A stretch of DNA of 6,894 nt from an uncultured Eubacteriales bacterium (GTDB taxonomy: Bacteria > Bacillota > Clostridia > TANB77 > CAG-508). Below are positions 1-5,778 of the stretch, one piece after another. Both the position numbers and the translations under genes were made by a program. Every line of letters starts with the position of its first letter. Within the stretch, counting starts at the first letter, position 1. The stretch spans positions 1-6,894 of the forward strand of contig CABTXJ010000037.1 of assembly GCA_902488785.1 (NCBI GenBank), written 5' to 3'. The notes below the pieces were generated by a model. It did not search any database and was not told where the DNA came from. It saw only the letters and a list, made by a program, of their open reading frames with translations.

Positions 1-1139
1 ACTTCTATCTTTTCTTCTTTAGCTATTTCTTCTAATATATATCTTAGCTTAATTGAATCTTCTACTCTTGGTCTAATTTGTGCTTTCATATCATCTATTG
101 TTTGTCCTGTCATTTGTAGCATTTGTTCAAAAGATATTCCATACATTTGATATTGTTGTGCCATGTTATTTAGTTCTGCATTAACACCTGATTCTATTTC
201 AATATCAGATACTTTAACTTCTGAATCTTCAACTAATTTCTTAGATACTTCATCAGATACCATATGTTCTTTTTTATGTTCTAATTCATGTTTTAATTCA
301 TCTTTTACTACTTCTTTATATTCTTTTAATGAATCATGTCCTAAATCTTTTGCAAACTCATCGTCTATTTTAGGTAATACAGTTTCTTTTACTTCATGTA
401 CTTTAACTTCAAATACCGCATCTTTTCCTGCTAAGTTTTCAGCATGGTATTCTTTAGGGAATGTTACTTTAACTTCCAATTCATCTCCTGCTTTTACACC
501 TATTAATTGTTCTTCAAATCCTGGTATGAATGAATTACTTCCAAGTTCTAGATCAAACTCTTTAGCTTCTCCACCTTCAAAGTATTCCTTATCTCCAGTG
601 TATCCTTTGAAATCTATTTTAACAGTATCTCCTTCTTTTGCTTTACCTTTTTTTACTTCTATTCTAGCATTTTTAGTAGCTTCATCTTCAATTCTTTTTT
701 CTACATCTTTTGCAGATATTTTATTTTCTTCTACTTCTACTTTAATCTTTTTATATTTTCCAAGCTTAACTTCTGCAGGTTTTGCAAATGTTATTTTAGC
801 TTCTACTCCATCTTCATCCATTTTAGTAATTTCTGCATTTGGCATAACAGTAGTTAAAATATTGCTTTCTTTAATGAATTTTTCATCTTCAAATATATTT
901 TTAAGCTCTACTTCCATTGCATTTTTTGATGCATCTTCATAAAACATTTCTTTACCATAGAAATTAACTACCATATTAAATGGTGCTTTACCCTTTCTAA
1001 ATCCTGGTATTGAAAAATATCTTTTGTTTTGATTGTATATTTTCTTTATTTCTTTTTCGAAGTCTTCTTTAGATACTATTACATCTACTATGACTTCATT
1101 TGCTTTTTTATCATTTTCTTTACTTATTTTATAACTCAT
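1..1139 (-). CDS. tig: Trigger factor, ribosome-associated chaperone and prolyl isomerase (3' end beyond window)
   Basis: Trigger factor binds the ribosome at the peptide exit tunnel and shields nascent chains; its middle domain is an FKBP-type peptidyl-prolyl cis-trans isomerase. The reading frame is open from the ATG at 1139 to the left edge, giving 379 codons. Residues 1-120 form the ribosome-binding domain, with the signature loop PGFRKGKAP at about 45-53. Residues 165-250 are the FKBP-like domain (GDTVKIDFKGY near 170, then FIPGFEEQLIG near 204-214 and YHAENLAGKDAVFEVKVHEV near 231-250). The rest is the start of the helical C-terminal chaperone domain, rich in Glu, Lys and Met. Family members are usually about 425-450 residues, so roughly 50-70 residues are missing; this is a window-edge cut, not a broken gene. 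The start is supported by AGGAG at 1150-1146, six bases upstream. A separate promoter lies upstream (1259-1287). The substitutions I can see leave the family motifs intact. Confidence 0.97.
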   Translation of the reverse strand, partial: MSYKISKENDKKANEVIVDVIVSKEDFEKEIKKIYNQNKRYFSIPGFRKGKAPFNMVVNFYGKEMFYEDASKNAMEVELKNIFEDEKFIKESNILTTVMPNAEITKMDEDGVEAKITFAKPAEVKLGKYKKIKVEVEENKISAKDVEKRIEDEATKNARIEVKKGKAKEGDTVKIDFKGYTGDKEYFEGGEAKEFDLELGSNSFIPGFEEQLIGVKAGDELEVKVTFPKEYHAENLAGKDAVFEVKVHEVKETVLPKIDDEFAKDLGHDSLKEYKEVVKDELKHELEHKKEHMVSDEVSKKLVEDSEVKVSDIEIESGVNAELNNMAQQYQMYGISFEQMLQMTGQTIDDMKAQIRPRVEDSIKLRYILEEIAKEEKIE

Positions 1140-1196
1140 ATATATCTCCTTTATTCTAAGTCTATTGTTATTTGTTTATTTATTTTTATTATTTTT

Positions 1197-1236
1197 ACCT
1201 TGCTATAGTAACACATTTATTAAATGCAGGCAAGGT
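1197..1236 (-). promoter_or_regulatory. Stem-loop in the tig 5' leader
   Basis: A perfect 7-bp inverted repeat, ACCTTGC and GCAAGGT, sits at 1236-1230 and 1203-1197 on the minus strand with 26 nt between. Inside it is a second short palindrome (1226-1214, arms CATTT/AAATG). The predicted transcript start is near 1252, so both lie in the roughly 110-nt leader of tig mRNA. The structure is followed by an A-rich tract, not a U-run, so it is not an intrinsic terminator. It could affect mRNA stability or translation; that role is inferred only from structure and position. Confidence 0.4.
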
Positions 1237-1258
1237 TATTCTTTGCTTTTGTATACAC

Positions 1259-1287
1259 ATTATAGCACAATAAAAATCTATTAGCAA
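1259..1287 (-). promoter_or_regulatory. Extended -10 sigma-70-type promoter for tig
   Basis: On the minus strand, TTGCTA (1287-1282) and TATAAT (1264-1259) are separated by exactly 17 bp. The -10 is perfect and carries an extended -10 TG (TGCTATAAT); the -35 matches TTGACA at 4 of 6 positions. Transcription would start near 1252 and give tig a transcript separate from pfkA. The -35 lies within the CIRCE-like palindrome at 1281-1307. Confidence 0.65.
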
Positions 1288-1307
1288 GCATAAGTTTTAA
1301 CTGCTAA
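1281..1307. promoter_or_regulatory. Degenerate CIRCE-like inverted repeat overlapping the tig -35 (possible HrcA operator)
   Basis: TTAGCA at 1281-1286 and TGCTAA at 1302-1307 form an inverted repeat spanning exactly 27 bp, the geometry of CIRCE (TTAGCACTC-N9-GAGTGCTAA), the binding site of the heat-shock repressor HrcA. On either strand 14 of the 18 arm positions match; the mismatches are all in the inner three bases of each arm. A third hexamer, TTAGCA at 1310-1315, makes a second, tighter palindrome with 1302-1307 (TGCTAA-TT-TTAGCA). The position over a promoter for a folding factor fits HrcA control. The alternative is a weak intrinsic terminator for pfkA: on the minus strand the repeat is followed by TAGATTTTTATT, although the stem is short and AT-rich. 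Confidence 0.4.
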
Positions 1308-1334
1308 TTTTAGCAAATATTGTTATTTTTATTC

Positions 1335-2495
1335 TTATTTTTTCTCTTGTTCTGCTTCATCACCAAATGTAATCATAAGGTTTCTCGCAGTTTCTATTAA
1401 TTCTGAATCAACTGGAACTTTTCTAATATTACTTTCTTTAGTATTGCCGCTAATTGCTCCAATTTCCGTATTATTTCCAACTACTTCATCTAATGAAGAA
1501 TAGCATATTTTGCCATCTTTTAATGTTACTAATACATTTTTAATGCCCTTCATTGCAAATTCCATTGCTTTAGTTCCATATCTAGATGAAAGAATTCTAT
1601 CATTTGCAGTTGGTGTTCCACCTCTTTGTATATATCCTAAAGTTGTAGATCTAGATTCAATTCCAGTAAGTTCTTCTAATCTTTTAGCTACATACTCTCC
1701 TGCTCCACCAAGCTTTAAATTATCTATTCCTTCTCTATCACCTGTATCAGTTTTTACAATTAAATCTCCGCCTTTTTCTACAGCACCTTCTGATACTATA
1801 ACTAAACTATAGTCCTTGCCATTTGCCTTATCTTTTTTTATCTTTTTTGCAACTATCTCTAAATCATATGGTATTTCTGGTATAAGACAAGCATCTACTC
1901 CACCTGCTATAGCAGTATATAATGCTATCCAACCTGCGTATCTTCCCATAACTTCTAATACCATTATCCTATCATGTGCATCAGCTGTTGTAATTAATCT
2001 GTCTACTGCATCTGTTGCAGTTTGTACTGCTGTCTGAAATCCGAAAGTAAGGTCTGTAGTTGCTAAATCATTATCTATAGTTTTAGGTATACCTATAAAA
2101 TGAATACCTTTTTTAGAAAAGTCTCTTGCAGATTTTTGTGTTCCATCTCCACCTAGTGAAAATACAACATCAAAACCATTATCTTTTATCTTTTTAGTAC
2201 AATAGTCACTCATATCTTCATATGTAATTGTACCATCATCTGCTAACTTTTTTAATTTAAACAAATTAACATTATTTGAAGTACCAATTATAGTACCACC
2301 TCTACTTATAATATTTTTAGCAGTTGTCCTACTTCTTAAGCGTATATATCTATCTTCTAATATACCCCTATATCCATCTAGATATCCATATACTTCTACA
2401 TCATTTTTTTCTGCAGTTTTAACTATTGCATTAATTACAGCATTAAGTCCTGGTGCATCTCCACCATTTGTTACTATAGCTACTCTTTTTATCAT
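1335..2495 (-). CDS. pfkA: 6-phosphofructokinase, PFKA family (mixed-substrate 'group III'-like signature)
   Basis: This enzyme phosphorylates fructose 6-phosphate to fructose 1,6-bisphosphate, the committed step of glycolysis, in the cytoplasm. It has 386 residues against about 320 for the E. coli enzyme. Visible motifs are the N-terminal nucleotide loop TNGGDAPGLNAV (9-20), GGDGT (115-119), PKTIDND (137-143) with catalytic Asp141, MGRYAGW (183-189), PEIP (206-209), and R282 followed by LGYIQRGGTP (286-295). Gly118, equivalent to E. coli Gly104, favours ATP. Lys138, equivalent to E. coli Gly124, is typical of PPi-type enzymes and their ATP-using relatives. The extra length lies mainly in the region before residue 110 and at the Lys/Glu-rich C-terminus. 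The ATG at 2495 has AGGAGA at 2506-2501. The gene follows pgi after a 91-nt AT-rich gap with no terminator, so cotranscription is likely. A weak internal promoter in that gap cannot be excluded; TATAAT hexamers occur there without a good -35. Confidence 0.96.
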   Translation of the reverse strand: MIKRVAIVTNGGDAPGLNAVINAIVKTAEKNDVEVYGYLDGYRGILEDRYIRLRSRTTAKNIISRGGTIIGTSNNVNLFKLKKLADDGTITYEDMSDYCTKKIKDNGFDVVFSLGGDGTQKSARDFSKKGIHFIGIPKTIDNDLATTDLTFGFQTAVQTATDAVDRLITTADAHDRIMVLEVMGRYAGWIALYTAIAGGVDACLIPEIPYDLEIVAKKIKKDKANGKDYSLVIVSEGAVEKGGDLIVKTDTGDREGIDNLKLGGAGEYVAKRLEELTGIESRSTTLGYIQRGGTPTANDRILSSRYGTKAMEFAMKGIKNVLVTLKDGKICYSSLDEVVGNNTEIGAISGNTKESNIRKVPVDSELIETARNLMITFGDEAEQEKK

Positions 2496-2586
2496 TTATT
2501 TCTCCTAAAACTTATTATCTTTTGTATATTATTATATATATTGATTCTACTATTATATATTTTTTATTAATCATATAATGTTACTA

Positions 2587-3873
2587 TTATTCTGTATAGC
2601 CAGGCTTACCTAACATTTTAAACATATTATATTTGTATTTTTCAACACCAGGTTGATCAAATGGATTTACTCCTAACATAAAACAATATATTGCACATGC
2701 TTTTTCAAAGAAGAATATTATCTCTCCTATATTTTCTTCATCTAACTTTTCAAGTGTTATTAATATATTAGGTACATCTCCTTCTAAGTGTGCATTTAAT
2801 GTAGCTTCCATTGCAGTTTTGTTTATATAATCTATTGTATCGCCTTCTAGGTAATTTAATCCATCTAGGTTTTCTTCATTTAATCTAATTTTAATATCTT
2901 CTATATTCATTTCCATTACATTAATTACAGTTTCAAATATATTTCTTTTTCCATCTTGAATATTTTGACCTATTGAATGTAGGTCTGTTGTCATTATTGC
3001 TCCTGTAGTAAATAGGCCTTTCGAATCTTTTCCTTCACTTTCATTAAATAGTTGCTTTATCCATTCAATATATGAAAGAAAACATGGCTCATATGCCGCT
3101 ACAATTTCTATATCTTTATTACTAGAAAGTATATATCTAGTTACAGCATACATATAGCAATCATTTTCTAATATATCTACTTTACTATATTTATCCATTG
3201 CAGTTTTGGCACCATCTAATAGTTTTGATATATCAATACCTGCTGATGCAATAGGTAGAAGTCCTACAGGTGTTAAAACAGAGTATCTTCCACCTATATT
3301 ATTAGGTACATTAAATGTTTCATAACCTTCTTTTTTAGCTATATCTTTTAATGCCCCCTTATTTGCATCAGTAGTTACATATATCCTATCTTTTGCTTCC
3401 TTTATACCATACTTTTGAACAAGCAATTCTTCAAATATTCTAAATGCTATTGCAGGTTCTGTAGTAGTACCAGATTTAGAAATTACATTAATTGAAAATT
3501 CCTTATCTTGTAGGTATTCAATAATATCTGCAATATATTTAGTAGAAAGATTATTCCCGACAAATACTATTTCTGTATCTTTCTTATTTAAATTAGATTT
3601 AAATAGTTCAATTACAGCTCTTGCTCCTAAATATGATCCACCAATACCAATTACTACAAGTACATCACTATTTTTTCTAATTTTCTTAGCGGCAGATTGT
3701 ATTTTTTTAAGTTCTTCTTTATCAAATTCTTCAGGTAATCTAAGCCATCCTGCCATACCATTTACACTTTTAGATTGTCTTTTTAATTTCCTATCACAAG
3801 CTGTTATTTCTCTTTGATATTCTTTTAACTTATCTTTAGATATTTTAGTTCTTGAAAGATCTAATTCTATCAT
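2587..3873 (-). CDS. pgi: Glucose-6-phosphate isomerase, short bacterial type
   Basis: This enzyme interconverts glucose 6-phosphate and fructose 6-phosphate and supplies the substrate of PfkA encoded just downstream. It has 428 residues, close to the short Bacillus/Clostridium-type enzymes (about 450) and much shorter than the E. coli type (about 549). It has two sugar-isomerase (SIS) folds. Landmarks are GIGGSYLG (76-83), the phosphate-binding loop SKSGTTTEP (132-140), family signature 1 at GGRYSVLTPVGLLP (194-207), NESEGK (277-282) with likely catalytic base Glu278, DLHSIGQ with His299, and signature 2 GVNPFDQPGVE (401-411) followed by the conserved active-site Lys414. All expected catalytic residues are present. 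The ATG at 3873 has AAAAGG at 3886-3881, seven bases upstream. That site begins within a few bases of the ackA stop, so the 17-nt spacing suggests an operon and possibly translational coupling. Confidence 0.97.
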   Translation of the reverse strand: MIELDLSRTKISKDKLKEYQREITACDRKLKRQSKSVNGMAGWLRLPEEFDKEELKKIQSAAKKIRKNSDVLVVIGIGGSYLGARAVIELFKSNLNKKDTEIVFVGNNLSTKYIADIIEYLQDKEFSINVISKSGTTTEPAIAFRIFEELLVQKYGIKEAKDRIYVTTDANKGALKDIAKKEGYETFNVPNNIGGRYSVLTPVGLLPIASAGIDISKLLDGAKTAMDKYSKVDILENDCYMYAVTRYILSSNKDIEIVAAYEPCFLSYIEWIKQLFNESEGKDSKGLFTTGAIMTTDLHSIGQNIQDGKRNIFETVINVMEMNIEDIKIRLNEENLDGLNYLEGDTIDYINKTAMEATLNAHLEGDVPNILITLEKLDEENIGEIIFFFEKACAIYCFMLGVNPFDQPGVEKYKYNMFKMLGKPGYTE

Positions 3874-3890
3874 AATATATCCTTTTCTTT

Positions 3891-5084
3891 TTAATTATTT
3901 TCTACTATATTTTTAGTATCTCTTGCAATCATTAATTCTTCATTTGCTGGTATAATCCAAACTTCAACTTTTGAATCTTCAGTAGATATTTTTCTTTCTT
4001 CACCTTTTACATCATTAAGTTTTTCATCGATTTTTACACCTGCAAATTCTAAATATTTACAAATATCAGATCTTGTAGCTTGTCCATTTTCTCCTACTCC
4101 ACCTGCAAAAGCTATTACATCTGCTCCTCCTAGTGTTGCCATGTATGATGCTACAACTTTAGCTGTTTGATATGCATTTGCATCTAGTGCAAGTTTTGCT
4201 CTTTTATTTCCTTCTTTTGCAGCACTTTCTACATCTCTAAAGTCTGAAGATACTCCAGATACTCCTAAAGCTCCAGATTTCTTATTTAACATATTATCTA
4301 CTTCTTCTATGCTTAATCCTTCTTTATCCATTAAGAATTTAATAATTGATGGATCAATATCTCCTGATCTAGTTCCCATAGGTATTCCTGCAAGTGGAGT
4401 AAATCCCATAGATGTGTCTATAGACTTTCCATCTTTAACTGCTGCTATACTTGCACCTTGTCCTATATGGCATGAAATAATTCTTTTTGAGTTATCTTCT
4501 CCTAATAATTCTCTTACCCTATTTGCTATATATCTATGTGAAGTTCCATGGAATCCATATCTTCTTACTCTATATTTTTCATAATATTCATATGGTATGT
4601 TATATATATATGCTTTTTCATCCATTGTTTGATGGAATGCTGTATCAAATACTGCAACATTTGGTTTTCCTTTTGCAACTTCTTCTACTGCTTCTATTCC
4701 AGCAAGTCCTGCAGGATTGTGAAGTGGGCTAAGTGGTATATTTTCTTTTATAGCTTCTTTTACTTCATCTGTAATTAATACACTTTCTGCAAATTTTTCT
4801 CCACCATGAACTACTCTATGTCCTACAGCATCTAATTCTTCTAGTGATGAAAGTTTTCCATATTCCTCATTTAAAAGCTCACTAAATATAACCTTTATAC
4901 CTTCTACATGATTTAATGCTGGTTTTTCAACTTTTATTTTCTTACCGTCAACTTTTACTGTAAGGAATGCTTCTTTTGTTCCTACTCTTTCATAAACACC
5001 TTTTTGTAATACTTTTTCATCATCCATATCAATTAATTGAAACTTAATTGATGATGATCCGCAATTTAATACTAATACTTTCAT
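3891..5084 (-). CDS. ackA: Acetate kinase
   Basis: Acetate kinase transfers phosphate between acetyl phosphate and ADP, making ATP and acetate in fermenting cells; it acts in the cytoplasm as a member of the ASKHA fold. The 397 residues match the usual family length (about 400). Signature 1, VLNCGSSSIK, is at 5-14 with Asn7. The substrate-site motif GHRVVHGGE is at 88-96 with Arg90. FDTAFH (146-151) holds catalytic Asp147, and GFHGTSH (177-183) holds His179. Arg239 lies in MGTRSGDIDP (236-245), AGGVGENG is at 327-334, and NEELMIARDT (381-390) holds metal-site Glu382. One oddity is CHIGQGAS (205-212), where most acetate kinases read HLGNGSS, so Gln209 replaces the usual Asn. The ATG at 5084 has a full AGGAGG at 5094-5089. 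It is the first gene of the ackA-pgi-pfkA cluster. No phosphotransacetylase gene is adjacent. Confidence 0.98.
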   Translation of the reverse strand: MKVLVLNCGSSSIKFQLIDMDDEKVLQKGVYERVGTKEAFLTVKVDGKKIKVEKPALNHVEGIKVIFSELLNEEYGKLSSLEELDAVGHRVVHGGEKFAESVLITDEVKEAIKENIPLSPLHNPAGLAGIEAVEEVAKGKPNVAVFDTAFHQTMDEKAYIYNIPYEYYEKYRVRRYGFHGTSHRYIANRVRELLGEDNSKRIISCHIGQGASIAAVKDGKSIDTSMGFTPLAGIPMGTRSGDIDPSIIKFLMDKEGLSIEEVDNMLNKKSGALGVSGVSSDFRDVESAAKEGNKRAKLALDANAYQTAKVVASYMATLGGADVIAFAGGVGENGQATRSDICKYLEFAGVKIDEKLNDVKGEERKISTEDSKVEVWIIPANEELMIARDTKNIVENN

Positions 5085-5124
5085 TTTTCCTCCTACTATT
5101 ATGTATCATTTCTTATATATAGGT

Positions 5125-5153
5125 ATTATATATTATTTACCTTCATTTATCTA
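5125..5153 (-). promoter_or_regulatory. Candidate promoter for ackA-pgi-pfkA
   Basis: On the minus strand, TAGATA (5153-5148, 4 of 6 to TTGACA) and a perfect TATAAT (5130-5125) are 17 bp apart. The predicted start near 5118 leaves a leader of about 34 nt before ackA. A promoter is expected here because a terminator at 5247-5274 closes the preceding gene. The region is extremely AT-rich, so chance -10-like hexamers are common, which limits confidence. Confidence 0.4.
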
Positions 5154-5246
5154 GTATATTTTAAAAAGTATTTAAACATAATATATTTTATCAATATATT
5201 CTTATATCTTTTAATATATCTTAACATTTTTTTATTTTACATAAAA

Positions 5247-5274
5247 TAAAAAGTAGCAAATATGCTACTTTTTA
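5247..5274 (-). terminator. Intrinsic terminator after the small membrane protein gene
   Basis: A perfect 12-bp stem (5247-5258 with 5263-5274) encloses the 4-nt loop at 5259-5262; its core is GTAGCA/TGCTAC. On the minus strand it runs into a T-rich tail (ACTTTTTATTTTATG). It overlaps the last codons and the TAG stop of the gene at 5265-5585. Read on the plus strand the stem also ends in five T residues, but no plus-strand gene ends here. Confidence 0.8.
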
Positions 5275-5585
5275 AAACTATTATTTCGCCTCTTATCAAC
5301 TACCCTAAGAATTCTTGAAAATATAAAAAACATAAATGATGCAAATATTACATATAATATGTACCATCTTAATGCTAAGGCATATATATTAAATATATAT
5401 CCTAATCTTCTTTCAACTATATATAATAAAAATATTATTGAAATATACTTATATAGTTTAGCATCTGCAATAGCTCTTGGTGGTATATATAAAATATGTA
5501 CTGCAAAAAATGTAAATATATGAACAAATAATAAAAATGCAAAAAATGCAAATCTTAGTACAATTGTAAATAGGTATATAAACAT
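5265..5585 (-). CDS. Small integral membrane protein of unknown function
   Basis: I do not recognise this 106-residue protein. It is extremely hydrophobic and rich in Phe, Ile, Tyr and Leu. Residues 3-35 are one long or two closely packed membrane segments. A short loop PPRAIADAKLYKY (35-47) follows, then a segment at about 47-57, a link containing ERR (58-60), and a last segment at about 74-93. The basic tail RILRVVDKRRNNSFKK (91-106) is probably cytoplasmic by the positive-inside rule. There is no cleavable signal peptide and no catalytic motif. It is probably real: the ATG at 5585 has AGGAG at 5595-5591, a good extended -10 promoter lies upstream (5647-5675), and its stop codon lies in the stem of a strong terminator (5247-5274). 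It is therefore a single-gene transcription unit between the YfiH-family gene and ackA, and its neighbours do not reveal its function. Composition alone cannot exclude a spurious reading frame in AT-rich DNA, but the full set of expression signals argues against that. Confidence 0.75.
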   Translation of the reverse strand: MFIYLFTIVLRFAFFAFLLFVHIFTFFAVHILYIPPRAIADAKLYKYISIIFLLYIVERRLGYIFNIYALALRWYILYVIFASFMFFIFSRILRVVDKRRNNSFKK

Positions 5586-5646
5586 ATTAACTCCTTTTTA
5601 AAAATAATATATTTTAAAATTACAAAACTATAAAACTACTATATTT

Positions 5647-5675
5647 ATTTTACCATTAATTATGTAAAGTTTCAA
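5647..5675 (-). promoter_or_regulatory. Extended -10 promoter for the small membrane protein gene
   Basis: On the minus strand, TTGAAA (5675-5670, 5 of 6) and TAAAAT (5652-5647, 5 of 6) are exactly 17 bp apart, and the -10 is preceded by TG in TGGTAAAAT. The predicted start near 5640 gives a leader of about 55 nt. Confidence 0.6.
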
Positions 5676-5706
5676 CATTACAAAAATTATAAAATATATT
5701 ATTAAA

Positions 5707-5733
5707 TAATAAGTAATAAGTAATAAGTAATAA
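5707..5733. repeat. Heptanucleotide tandem repeat, TAATAAG x 3.9
   Basis: Three full TAATAAG units at 5707-5713, 5714-5720 and 5721-5727 are followed by a partial unit TAATAA (5728-5733). It lies between the terminator of the YfiH-family gene and the promoter of the small membrane protein gene, about 30 bp upstream of that promoter's -35. Short repeats of this kind can change copy number by slippage; any effect on expression is speculative. Confidence 0.85.
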
Positions 5734-5735
5734 AA

Positions 5736-5756
5736 ATAGCGGCAAACTGCCGCTAT
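5736..5756 (-). terminator. Intrinsic terminator of the YfiH-family gene
   Basis: A perfect 9-bp, GC-containing stem (5736-5744 with 5748-5756; core AGCGGCA/TGCCGCT) with a 3-nt loop is followed on the minus strand by TTTTATTACTT. It starts 22 nt after the stop codon of the gene at 5779-6675. It is one of the most GC-rich patches between genes here, which supports a real function. Confidence 0.88.
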
Positions 5757-5778
5757 AATTCATTAACATTATTTTAAA

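Noticed and set aside
163..942. Long plus-strand open frame of 259 codons rich in Ser, Thr and Phe
   Set aside because: It lies wholly antisense to tig, whose minus-strand product matches trigger factor throughout; the low-complexity composition is what results from reading AT-rich, Lys/Glu-rich codons on the other strand.
1302..1315. TGCTAA-TT-TTAGCA palindrome as a terminator of pfkA
   Set aside because: The stem is short and AT-rich, with almost no loop and no T-run immediately after it on the minus strand. It is better considered part of the repeated hexamer set at the tig promoter.
1510..2037. Two plus-strand open frames antisense to pfkA
   Set aside because: They oppose a fully motif-supported phosphofructokinase gene, have no ribosome-binding site I can see, and resemble no protein.
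2496..2586. Possible promoter or terminator between pgi and pfkA
   Set aside because: Two TATAAT hexamers (2536-2531 and 2557-2552, minus strand) occur, but neither has an acceptable -35 at 16-18 bp, and there is no stem-loop followed by a T-run.
4309..4778. Three overlapping plus-strand open frames antisense to ackA
   Set aside because: The minus-strand acetate kinase has every family motif; these overlap each other in different frames and are shadows.
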